Below, piece after piece: positions 25,592 through 33,637 of a DNA stretch of 64,000 nucleotides. The translations under genes were made by a program, and so were the position numbers. How positions within the stretch are numbered: position 1 is the stretch's first letter; every line of letters begins with the position of its first letter. This DNA comes from Candidatus Pedobacter colombiensis (GTDB taxonomy: Bacteria > Bacteroidota > Bacteroidia > Sphingobacteriales > Sphingobacteriaceae), in contig CP119313.1 of assembly GCA_029202485.1 (NCBI GenBank), forward strand, positions 186,001-250,000. Reading direction: 5' to 3'. Below the pieces are notes generated by a model. That model searched no databases, was not told the DNA's origin, and saw only the letters and a list, made by a program, of their open reading frames with translations.

Positions 25592-26866
25592 ATGAACTTA
25601 GAAAATTATCAGATTGAATCACATAATAGCGAGCTTTTGCCTAAACATCAGCGTAAGCTTGCTTTTGTCAAAGATGAAGTTGCAAATGCAGAAGGTATCA
25701 TACAAAAGTTGATCGATTTTCAGATCGGAATTCCAAGTTGGGCTTTAGGTACAGGGGGAACACGTTTCGGACGTTTTTCTTCAGGTGGAGAGCCTCGTAA
25801 CATTGAAGAAAAGATCGAAGATATAGGCTTGTTGCATAAGTTAAATGCAGCAAGTGGTGCAATTTCGCTGCATATTCCATGGGATACCGCAGAAAATGTA
25901 CCTGCTATAAAAGCACTGGTTGCGCAGCATGGTTTAACATTTGATGCGATGAACTCCAATACTTTTCAGGATCAGGCTGGTTCGGCACATAGCTATAAGT
26001 TCGGTTCTTTGCAGCATGTAAATAAAGCAGTAAGAAAACAAGCCATTGAACACAATATTGAAGTAATCCGTCAAGGAGTTGAGTTGGGGTCTAAAGCATT
26101 AACCGTATGGCTGGCCGATGGATCATGCTTCCCGGGACAATTAAACTTTAGAAAAGCTTTCCAAAACACATTGGAAAGTTTACAGGAAATATATGCCGCT
26201 TTGCCGGCCGATTGGAAAGTGTTTGTAGAATACAAAGCTTTCGAACCAAATTTCTATTCTACAACGGTAGGAGATTGGGGTCAGTCTTTATTATATGCAA
26301 ACAAGCTGGGCCCTAAAGCCTTTACGCTGGTCGACCTTGGTCACCACCTGCCAAATGCGAATATCGAGCAAATTGTTTCTTTATTGCTGATGGAAGGGAA
26401 GTTGGGTGGATTCCACTTCAATGATTCAAAATACGGAGATGACGATTTAACTGCGGGCAGCATGAAGCCTTATCAGTTGTTCCTGATCTTTAATGAACTG
26501 GTTGAAGGAATGGATGCACGTGGTATGAACCACAGAGAAGATTTAGCCTGGATGATTGATGCCTCGCATAACGTTAAAGATCCGCTTGAAGATCTTTTAC
26601 AATCAGTGGAAGCGATTATGCTGGCTTACGCACAGGCCTTATCTGTAGACCGTGGAGCTTTACAAAAGGCACAGGACGAAAATGATGTAGCCCGTGCGCA
26701 GGAAATCTTGCAGCAGGCCTTCCGTACAGATTTGCGTCCGCTCGTAGCTGAAGCTCGTTTACGTGCCGGTGCAGCTTTGGCTCCGCTTGAATTGTTTAGA
26801 GCAAGTAATGTTAGACAAGAGTTGATTAAAAGCCGTGGTTTAAAAACTGTAGCAACTGGATTATAA
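25592..26866 (+). CDS. rhaI: L-rhamnose isomerase (Pseudomonas stutzeri-type)
   Basis: This 424-residue TIM-barrel sugar isomerase resembles the RhaI type rather than E. coli RhaA. Visible features are IGIPSWALGTGGTRFGRF near residues 45-62, metal-site segments VEYKAFEPNF and LVDLGHHLPNANIEQIVSLL, and GGFHFNDSKYGDDDLTAGS. It converts L-rhamnose to L-rhamnulose. It begins 12 bases after the aldolase/dehydrogenase gene and is followed by the kinase after 3 bases, so all are probably on one transcript. Confidence 0.94.
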   Translation: MNLENYQIESHNSELLPKHQRKLAFVKDEVANAEGIIQKLIDFQIGIPSWALGTGGTRFGRFSSGGEPRNIEEKIEDIGLLHKLNAASGAISLHIPWDTAENVPAIKALVAQHGLTFDAMNSNTFQDQAGSAHSYKFGSLQHVNKAVRKQAIEHNIEVIRQGVELGSKALTVWLADGSCFPGQLNFRKAFQNTLESLQEIYAALPADWKVFVEYKAFEPNFYSTTVGDWGQSLLYANKLGPKAFTLVDLGHHLPNANIEQIVSLLLMEGKLGGFHFNDSKYGDDDLTAGSMKPYQLFLIFNELVEGMDARGMNHREDLAWMIDASHNVKDPLEDLLQSVEAIMLAYAQALSVDRGALQKAQDENDVARAQEILQQAFRTDLRPLVAEARLRAGAALAPLELFRASNVRQELIKSRGLKTVATGL

Positions 26867-26869
26867 TTA

Positions 26870-28273
26870 ATGGGATTAAAAATGAAGGCAACTCCTGTAA
26901 TAGCTGTGTTTGATGTAGGTAAGACAAATAAAAAATTGTTCCTTTTTGATGAACAGTATAAAATTGTTTTCGAAAGATCAGCCAGGTTTCTGGAGACTGT
27001 TGATGAGGATGGAGATCCCTGCGAAAATCTGGAAAGCTTAAGGCTCTCTATTTTTGATTCGCTAAGAGAAGTGTTTAAAAATCCGGCTTTCGAAGTGAAA
27101 TCCATCAATTTTGCTACTTATGGAGCAAGTTTTGTATATATTGATGCCAATGGAAATCCATTGGCTCCTTTATACAATTACCTTAAAGAGTACCCAGAAG
27201 CTTTAAAAGATCAGTTTTACAATACTTATGGGGGGATGGAAGAGTTTTCTAATCGTACTGCTTCTCCGGTTTTAGGAAGTCTAAACTCGGGGATGCAACT
27301 TTACCGCATCAAGTATGAGAAACCTGAATTGTTTGAGCAAATTAAGTACGCGCTTCACCTGCCACAATATTTAAGCTACTTGATTTCAGGTGAAGCTTAC
27401 TCGGACATTACCAGTATAGGCTGTCACACCAATTTGTGGGATTTTACTAAAAATGATTACCACGAATGGGTACGGAAAGAGGGTATAATTGATAAGCTTG
27501 CGCCTATCGTTCCTTCGGATAGTGTGCTTCCTGCTGCTTTTCCGGGGAACAATTATGCGGTAGGTCCGGGTTTTCATGATAGCTCAGCAGCATTGGTGCC
27601 TTATTTGGTTAATTTCCATGAACCCTTTATATTGCTGTCTACAGGGACCTGGTGTATCAGCTTAAATCCATTCAATTCTACTCCACTTACGACAGAAGAA
27701 CTTGAAAACGATTGCCTTTGCTATTTACAGTACGAAGGAAAGCCTGTTAAGGCTTCACGTCTTTTTGCAGGCTATGAGCATGAGCAACAAGTAAAGCGCA
27801 TTGCAGCCCATTTTGGCACGGATGTAATCGCTTACCGCTCAGTTCCATTCGATCCTAAAATAATAGAGGAATTACAGCAAATGGATAAAGGAGCCAATCT
27901 TGAAGCGGACACAACTAAAGGTTTGAAAGAATCTCCTTTCTCTAAACGCGATCTCCATGATTATCCTACCGATGTGATGGCTTATCACCAGTTGATCTTT
28001 GATCTGGTAAACCAGCAATACATTTCGACGGGCAGAGTACTGCATGGAACGACCGTAAAACGCATATTTGTAGATGGTGGATTTAGTAAGAATGTGATAT
28101 TTATGAATTTACTGGCTGCCGCTTTTCCGGAGTTGGAGGTGTTTGCTGCCTATATGGCTCAGGCAACTGCTGTTGGGGCTGCGCTTGCGATACATAAATC
28201 ATGGAATACAAAACCTTTACCTAACGATATTATTGAATTAAAATATTATGCGGGAGGGACTGTTTTGCATTAA
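26870..28273 (+). CDS. rhaB: Rhamnulokinase (FGGY carbohydrate kinase family)
   Basis: This 467-residue FGGY-type kinase has N-terminal phosphate loop VFDVGKTNKKLFLFD, TGTWCISLNPF (second phosphate motif) and FVDGGFSKNVIF (adenosine motif). In this operon it should phosphorylate L-rhamnulose at C1 to feed the aldolase. The gene starts 3 bases after rhaI; ATG at 26870 or the in-frame ATG at 26882 are both possible, and I kept the first. Substrate specificity is inferred from context; related FGGY kinases act on fuculose or xylulose. Confidence 0.9.
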   Translation: MGLKMKATPVIAVFDVGKTNKKLFLFDEQYKIVFERSARFLETVDEDGDPCENLESLRLSIFDSLREVFKNPAFEVKSINFATYGASFVYIDANGNPLAPLYNYLKEYPEALKDQFYNTYGGMEEFSNRTASPVLGSLNSGMQLYRIKYEKPELFEQIKYALHLPQYLSYLISGEAYSDITSIGCHTNLWDFTKNDYHEWVRKEGIIDKLAPIVPSDSVLPAAFPGNNYAVGPGFHDSSAALVPYLVNFHEPFILLSTGTWCISLNPFNSTPLTTEELENDCLCYLQYEGKPVKASRLFAGYEHEQQVKRIAAHFGTDVIAYRSVPFDPKIIEELQQMDKGANLEADTTKGLKESPFSKRDLHDYPTDVMAYHQLIFDLVNQQYISTGRVLHGTTVKRIFVDGGFSKNVIFMNLLAAAFPELEVFAAYMAQATAVGAALAIHKSWNTKPLPNDIIELKYYAGGTVLH

Positions 28274-28283
28274 ATAGTACTAT
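28274..28283. promoter_or_regulatory. Short GTAC-centred palindrome ahead of the regulator gene
   Basis: ATAGTACTAT is a perfect 10-base palindrome immediately after the kinase stop and 9 bases before the regulator ATG. It shares the AGTAC core with the repeat before rhaT, so it could be an autoregulatory half-strength site. A site this short may be chance. Confidence 0.25.
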
Positions 28284-28292
28284 CTTAACCTG

Positions 28293-29324
28293 ATGAAGCC
28301 GGTGAAATTTTTTGACTATATCCATGTTGATGAGTATTCTTCAACGCCAAAGTACTTACAGTTAACCAATTCTATTTTGAGTGCTATAGAATCCGGGAAG
28401 ATTCAGAAAGATTACCTGCTGCCCTCTATTAATGAGTTGAGTTACGAACTGGAGATTTCCAGAGATACTGCAGAAAAGGGGTATAAGTACCTTAAAAAGA
28501 TTGGTGTAGTAGGCTCTGTGCCCGGCAAAGGCTACTACATCATCAGTACCGATTTTAGACGGACGCTTAAAATATTTTTACTTTTCAATAAACTCAGCTC
28601 GCATAAAAAGATCATCTACGATGCTTTTATAAAGGCATTGGGGGATCATGTTGCTGTAGATTTTTATATTTATAACAACGATTTTAACCTCTTTAAAAAA
28701 CTCATTTCCAATAGAAAAGAAGATTATTCTCATTATGTGATTATCCCACATTTTATGGAAGGGCATGATCATGTGCATGAAGTGATTAACCTGATTCCCA
28801 AAGAAAAACTAGTGATATTGGACAAGTTGGTTCCGGGGGTGAGTGGTGAATATGCTGCGGTGTATGAAAATTTTGAGAATGATATCTATAATGCGCTGGA
28901 TCAGGCCAGGGGGCATTTAGAGAAGTATCATACGATTAAGATGATCATGCCTAATCGAAGTTATTATCCTGTTGAAATTCTGAAAGGGTTTTATCGCTTT
29001 TGTCAGCAATATGCCTTTACACCGAAAGTGATCAATCAAATCCTTACAGAAGACATTGCGGAAGGAGAGGTTTATATCAACCTGATGGAGGATGATCTGG
29101 TAATCCTGATTGAAAGGCTCATCAATATGAAATTGAAATTAGGTAAAGATGTAGGCGTGATTTCCTACAATGAAACGCCACTAAAGAAGATCATTTTAAA
29201 TGGAATAACAACAATCTCTACAGATTTCAGACAGATGGGAGAGATGACGGCTAAGCTTATATTGGAGAACTCTAAAGAACATCTGGAGGTTCCATTTCAT
29301 TTAACCTTAAGGGCTTCCTTATAG
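28293..29324 (+). CDS. GntR-family/LacI-type hybrid transcriptional regulator of rhamnose genes
   Basis: This 343-residue protein has an N-terminal GntR winged helix-turn-helix (about 15-80: YLQLTNSILSAIESGKIQ, LLPSINELSYELEISRDTAE and the wing GSVPGKGYYI). The rest is a periplasmic-binding-protein-like sensor domain resembling LacI/GalR C-termini (DVGVISYNETPLKKII, ISTDFRQMGEMTAKLIL). The arrangement is that of B. subtilis AraR. As the last gene of the operon it is the probable rhamnose-responsive repressor; the inducer (rhamnose, rhamnulose or a phosphate) is unknown. A strong terminator follows. Confidence 0.87.
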   Translation: MKPVKFFDYIHVDEYSSTPKYLQLTNSILSAIESGKIQKDYLLPSINELSYELEISRDTAEKGYKYLKKIGVVGSVPGKGYYIISTDFRRTLKIFLLFNKLSSHKKIIYDAFIKALGDHVAVDFYIYNNDFNLFKKLISNRKEDYSHYVIIPHFMEGHDHVHEVINLIPKEKLVILDKLVPGVSGEYAAVYENFENDIYNALDQARGHLEKYHTIKMIMPNRSYYPVEILKGFYRFCQQYAFTPKVINQILTEDIAEGEVYINLMEDDLVILIERLINMKLKLGKDVGVISYNETPLKKIILNGITTISTDFRQMGEMTAKLILENSKEHLEVPFHLTLRASL

Positions 29325-29340
29325 TTAATTTTAGACATAA

Positions 29341-29368
29341 AAAAAGCTGAGCAGATGCTCAGCTTTTT
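29341..29368. terminator. Bidirectional intrinsic terminator
   Basis: Perfect stem AGCTGAGC/GCTCAGCT with a 4-base loop, flanked by an A run on the left and a T run on the right, so it can stop transcription from both the rhamnose operon (plus strand) and the barrel-protein gene (minus strand), which converge here. Confidence 0.88.
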
Positions 29369-29399
29369 TATAATAATTGCTGGTTAAATCAGCGCTTTA

Positions 29400-30107
29400 T
29401 TAGAATGCAAAACCAACACGAACACCAGTGATTACACTTGGGTTAATTTCGTAGCTGTTTCCAGCTGATTTATGTTTAGTAGTAACGCTAACGTTGTTAA
29501 TAGTTGTAGTTTGCTCAGACTTACCTTTAGTTTTATAAGCGAAACCTAAACCAGCTTCAACGCCTAAGAATAAGCGTTTAGCGATATAGTAATCAGCACC
29601 AACTACGCCACGTAAGCCAATTGATGTTGTACTTGGGAATTTAGTTTCAATGTTAGTACCATCTGTAAAAACAGGTAATTGAACAGTTCCTGTAGCATTT
29701 TCTAAATTTGCTTTGCTAGTTGATGTTCCGAAAAGGATATCTGCTCCTACGTATGGAGACAGGCGGTCTGTGCCAGCGAAGTGTTTCTCGATACCTAAGT
29801 TGATCAGGATTTCAGTTGCTTTAAGTTTTCCAAATCCTTCTTTACCTTCATTAGCACCTGTTCCATAAACATTGTTTGTTTTGTTAGTGCTACCAACGTT
29901 GAATCCTAAACGGAAAGCAACATCGTTTTTTTGGAAATAACGGAAACGCAATAAACCAGCGCCATCATTTAAATTGAAGTTTGTGTTGTTGATACCACCT
30001 GTTAAACCGAACTCAGTAGTAACGTCACCTTTAACAGGTTTGAAATTTTGTGCTTGTGCTGCTAAACCTAACATAGCAACGCTTAATGATAGTAATAATT
30101 TTTTCAT
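29400..30107 (-). CDS. Outer-membrane beta-barrel protein
   Basis: The open frame begins at 30290, but the start is placed at the ATG at 30107, which opens a clear signal peptide (KKLLLSLSVAMLGLAAQAQ) and gives 235 residues. The mature part alternates hydrophobic and polar residues as in an 8-10 strand barrel (TTEFGLTGGINNTNFNLN, AFRLGFNVGSTNK, LSPYVGADILFGT, FLGVEAGLGFAYKT) and ends in the aromatic VRVGFAF typical of barrel C-termini. It resembles the porin-family (OmpW/PorT-like) small barrels common in Bacteroidota. No transported substrate can be inferred. It is monocistronic, with its own candidate -7 box and terminator. Confidence 0.85.
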   Translation of the reverse strand: MKKLLLSLSVAMLGLAAQAQNFKPVKGDVTTEFGLTGGINNTNFNLNDGAGLLRFRYFQKNDVAFRLGFNVGSTNKTNNVYGTGANEGKEGFGKLKATEILINLGIEKHFAGTDRLSPYVGADILFGTSTSKANLENATGTVQLPVFTDGTNIETKFPSTTSIGLRGVVGADYYIAKRLFLGVEAGLGFAYKTKGKSEQTTTINNVSVTTKHKSAGNSYEINPSVITGVRVGFAF

Positions 30108-30137
30108 CAGTGTTTGATTTTTTGAATAATAAGGCCG

Positions 30138-30145
30138 CAAAATTA
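30138..30145 (-). promoter_or_regulatory. Candidate -7 box for the barrel-protein gene
   Basis: The minus strand reads TAATTTTG, a full TAnnTTTG match, 30 bases before the chosen ATG. This also argues for that ATG, since the longer frame would place the promoter inside the coding region. No convincing -33 TTG. Confidence 0.5.
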
Positions 30146-30274
30146 GCCTTAAAAGAATTAAAAATGTCAGCTTAATGTCATTACAAGGCTGTTTTTGCTT
30201 AACCTGTTGATTTGCTGATTGATGATTTTTTTGGTGTTGAGCGACCCATTTACGAAATTTTAGCATATAAAAAA

Positions 30275-30302
30275 AGCGCACAAACTTCACAGTTTGGGCG
30301 CT
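30275..30302 (-). terminator. Intrinsic terminator of dxs
   Basis: Twelve-base arms AGCGCACAAACT and AGTTTGGGCGCT (one mismatch, a G-U-like position) with a 4-base loop, flanked by six or more A on the left and T on the right. It lies 22 bases beyond the dxs stop in the direction of transcription. Confidence 0.85.
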
Positions 30303-30324
30303 TTTTTATCGTATAATTTGTTAA

Positions 30325-32253
30325 TTATGATGCGATCGTGGCAGTGGTTCTGCCAACAGCAATTTTCTTTATGGTTGTAATGATTGCATTGGTGTCATAG
30401 CCACAAAGAGCCCATAATTCTGGTTGTTCACCATGTTCTATAAACTCATCAGGAATACCCAATCTAATCACCTGACCATTGTAATTATGATCTGCCATAA
30501 ACTCTAGCACAGCACTTCCCATTCCACCTTGCAGGCAACCATCCTCAACTGTTACTACATACTTATAGCGCTTAAACACGTCATGTAGTATGACTTCGTC
30601 CAAAGGCTTCACAAAACGCATATCGTAATGTGCGGGATGTATGCCTTCACTGTTGAGCTCCTTACAAGCTTCAACGGCAAAGTTGCCAACATGGCCAATC
30701 GTTAATATAGCAACATCCTCGCCGTCACATATCTTTCGGCCTTTACCCACCTCAATAGTTTTAAATGGACGTTTCCAATCGGGCATCACTCCGTTTCCTC
30801 TCGGGTAACGAATGGAGAAAGGACCTGCATTTTCGAGCTGAGCGGTGTACATTAGGTTACGGAGCTCTTCTTCATTCATTGGAGCTGCAACGGTCATGTT
30901 CGGGATGCAACGCATATAGGCAAGATCATAAGCTCCGTGATGCGTAGCACCGTCTGATCCGGCAAGACCGGCACGGTCTAAACAAAATACCACATTCAGG
31001 TTCTGGATGGCTACATCATGTATCACCTGATCATAAGCCCTTTGCATAAAGCTAGAGTAGATGTTACAAAAAGGAACAAGCCCTTGTGTAGCTAAACCCG
31101 CAGAAAATGTTACGGCGTGTTGTTCTGCAATACCCACGTCAAATGCACGGTTTGGCATAGCTTTCATCATGATATTCATCGATGAGCCAGAAGGCATAGC
31201 AGGGGTAATCCCAACAATGTTTTTATTAGCCTCAGCAAGTTCTACCAGCGTATGTCCAAAAACATCCTGGTATTTTGGTGGTTGAGGTTTATCGGATACC
31301 GATTTCTTGATTTCACCAGTGATTTTATCGAACAAACCCGGTGCATGCCATTTGGTCTGGTCTTTCTCGGCCAAAGCAAAGCCTTTGCCTTTTAAAGTCA
31401 CAATATGTAAAAGCTTAGGCCCAGGGATATCTTTTAAATCCCTGATCACCTGCACCAAACGTTGCACATCATGCCCGTCGACCGGACCAAAGTACCTGAA
31501 GTTTAGTGCTTCAAATAAATTGCTTTGTTTAAGCAAAGTACCTTTAATGCTTTTTTCTATTTTCTTTACAAACTTGTGCGCATTTGGCCCAAGCTCTGAA
31601 AGTTTAATCAACACTTGCGAAATGTCATCCCTAAAGCGGTTATAAGATTTCGAAGTGGTAATGTTCGTTAAATATTCTTTTAAAGCACCAACATTAGGAT
31701 CAATTGACATGCAATTGTCGTTCAAAATCACCAGTAGGTTAGAATTTTCAATACCCGCGTGATTTAGTCCCTCAAAAGCAAGTCCTGCAGTCATAGCGCC
31801 ATCGCCAATAACCGCAACATGCTGACGATCTGTTTCGCCTTTGTAATGCGAAGCGACAGCCATACCTAATGCAGCAGAGATCGAGGTAGAAGAGTGGCCT
31901 ACGCCAAACGTATCGTATTCACTTTCACTTATTTTAGGGAACCCACTGATTCCATTAATGATTCGGTTTGTATGAAATACAGACTTTCTTCCGGTCAATA
32001 TTTTATGACCATAGGCTTGGTGACCAACATCCCAAACCAGCTTATCGTAAGGGGTGTTTAATACATAATGTAAAGCAACCGTTAGTTCCACAACACCAAG
32101 ACTGGATGAAAAATGTCCCCCGTTTACGCTTACTACATCAATGATGTATTGGCGAAGTTCCTGGGCTATTTGCTCTAAATCTTGTTCTTTATACCGCTTT
32201 AAATCAGCAGGATAATTTATGTTGGGTAAAAACGGACCGTTAATATCTTCCAT
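30325..32253 (-). CDS. dxs: 1-deoxy-D-xylulose-5-phosphate synthase
   Basis: A 642-residue thiamine-diphosphate enzyme that condenses pyruvate and glyceraldehyde-3-phosphate, the first step of the MEP isoprenoid pathway. It has NGGHFSSSLGVVEL (His47), DVGHQAYGHKILTGR, the ThDP motif GDGAMTAGLAFEGLNHAG, and the transketolase-type GIAEQHAVTFSAGLA and GSDGATHHGAYDLA. The frame is open to 32340, but the ATG at 32253 (MEDINGPFLPNINYP) matches the normal Dxs N-terminus; the longer version would add a hydrophobic stretch not found in the family. It is divergent from glyA, with 93 bases between. Confidence 0.96.
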   Translation of the reverse strand: MEDINGPFLPNINYPADLKRYKEQDLEQIAQELRQYIIDVVSVNGGHFSSSLGVVELTVALHYVLNTPYDKLVWDVGHQAYGHKILTGRKSVFHTNRIINGISGFPKISESEYDTFGVGHSSTSISAALGMAVASHYKGETDRQHVAVIGDGAMTAGLAFEGLNHAGIENSNLLVILNDNCMSIDPNVGALKEYLTNITTSKSYNRFRDDISQVLIKLSELGPNAHKFVKKIEKSIKGTLLKQSNLFEALNFRYFGPVDGHDVQRLVQVIRDLKDIPGPKLLHIVTLKGKGFALAEKDQTKWHAPGLFDKITGEIKKSVSDKPQPPKYQDVFGHTLVELAEANKNIVGITPAMPSGSSMNIMMKAMPNRAFDVGIAEQHAVTFSAGLATQGLVPFCNIYSSFMQRAYDQVIHDVAIQNLNVVFCLDRAGLAGSDGATHHGAYDLAYMRCIPNMTVAAPMNEEELRNLMYTAQLENAGPFSIRYPRGNGVMPDWKRPFKTIEVGKGRKICDGEDVAILTIGHVGNFAVEACKELNSEGIHPAHYDMRFVKPLDEVILHDVFKRYKYVVTVEDGCLQGGMGSAVLEFMADHNYNGQVIRLGIPDEFIEHGEQPELWALCGYDTNAIITTIKKIAVGRTTATIAS

Positions 32254-32346
32254 GCAGGCTTTATAGAATAGAAAGTACAAAGTAAGGTATTTTGTTATTA
32301 AACTAAGAAGGAAAATCGCTAATTTTACAAAAAAATACATTGATAA

Positions 32347-33618
32347 ATGACTAGAGATACATTAATTTTTGATTTGATTGACAAAGAATTGGCCCGTCAG
32401 GAAAATGGTTTGGAACTGATCGCGTCTGAAAACTTTGTGAGCAAACAGGTGATGGAGGCTGCAGGTTCTTGCTTAACCAATAAATATGCTGAAGGACTAC
32501 CAGGTAAAAGGTATTATGGTGGATGCCAGGTGGTTGATAAAATAGAAAGCTTAGCTATTGAGCGTGCTAAAAAACTTTTTGGTGCAGAATGGGTAAACGT
32601 ACAACCACATTCAGGAGCACAGGCAAATGCTGCAGTAATGCTTGCGGTGATTAAGCCAGGTGATAAAATTCTTGGTTTTGATCTTTCACATGGCGGACAC
32701 TTAACACATGGTTCTCCGGTTAACTTTTCAGGAAAATTGTATCACCCTTTATTTTACGGTGTATCAAAAGAAGATGGTAGGATCGATTATGCAAAGTTGG
32801 AAGAAGTAGCCCTTGCAGAACGTCCTAAATTAATTATCGTTGGTGCTTCGGCTTATTCCAGAGAATGGGATTATGCATTCGTACGCAGCGTGGCTGATAA
32901 AATTGGTGCATTGGTAATGGCCGATATTTCTCACCCGGCGGGCTTAATTGCTCGTGGATTATTACAAAACCCACTTCCACATTGCCATATCGTTACTACA
33001 ACTACCCATAAAACTTTACGTGGCCCTCGTGGTGGTATGATCATGATGGGTAAAGATTTTGAAAACCCGTTCGGATTAAAAACTCCAAAAGGAGAGACAA
33101 GGATGATGTCATCAGTTTTAGATATGGCAGTTTTCCCGGGTACTCAGGGTGGTCCGTTAGAACATATTATTGCTGCTAAAGCCATCGCTTTTGGTGAAGC
33201 TCTAAGTGATGAGTATTTAGCTTATGTAAAACAAGTACAAGCAAACGCACAGGCAATGGCTAAAGCTTTTGTGGCTAAAGGATATGGAATCATTTCAGGT
33301 GGTACCGATAACCATTTAATGCTGATCGATCTACGCAATAAAAACATCACCGGTAAACTTGCCGAAAGTGCATTGGAAAAAGCAGAGATCACTGTAAATA
33401 AAAACATGGTTCCTTTTGATGACAAATCTCCATTTGTAACCTCAGGAATTAGGGTTGGTACTGCAGCCATCACAACCAGAGGTTTTAAGGAAACCGAAAT
33501 GGAAGAAATTGTTGATCTGATTGATCAGGTATTGACAAATGCAGAAGATGAAAGTAATTTAATGCAAGTAAAGGAAAAAGTGATAAATTTAGTAAGTCGT
33601 TTTCCATTGTATAAATAA
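32347..33618 (+). CDS. glyA: Serine hydroxymethyltransferase
   Basis: This 423-residue fold-type I PLP enzyme has LELIASENFVSKQVMEAAGS, the folate/PLP segment PHSGAQANAAV and the Schiff-base Lys222 in TTTTHKTLRGPRGG. It interconverts serine and glycine with tetrahydrofolate and supplies one-carbon units. A weak -7-like TAATTTTA at 32320-32327 lies 19 bases upstream. The hybrid kinase gene follows after 19 bases, but their functions are not obviously linked. Confidence 0.97.
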   Translation: MTRDTLIFDLIDKELARQENGLELIASENFVSKQVMEAAGSCLTNKYAEGLPGKRYYGGCQVVDKIESLAIERAKKLFGAEWVNVQPHSGAQANAAVMLAVIKPGDKILGFDLSHGGHLTHGSPVNFSGKLYHPLFYGVSKEDGRIDYAKLEEVALAERPKLIIVGASAYSREWDYAFVRSVADKIGALVMADISHPAGLIARGLLQNPLPHCHIVTTTTHKTLRGPRGGMIMMGKDFENPFGLKTPKGETRMMSSVLDMAVFPGTQGGPLEHIIAAKAIAFGEALSDEYLAYVKQVQANAQAMAKAFVAKGYGIISGGTDNHLMLIDLRNKNITGKLAESALEKAEITVNKNMVPFDDKSPFVTSGIRVGTAAITTRGFKETEMEEIVDLIDQVLTNAEDESNLMQVKEKVINLVSRFPLYK

Positions 33619-33637
33619 CGGCTTTACAAAAAGCTAA

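Noticed and set aside
26626..27108. Open frame of about 160 codons on the minus strand across the rhaI/kinase junction
   Set aside because: It spans two well-supported genes and has Ser/Ala-rich shadow composition with no start context.
30108..30290. N-terminal extension of the barrel protein from the upstream ATG
   Set aside because: A signal peptide begins at 30107 and a consensus -7 box lies inside the extension.
32254..32340. N-terminal extension of Dxs
   Set aside because: It adds a hydrophobic 29-residue stretch absent from the family; the ATG at 32253 gives the standard start.
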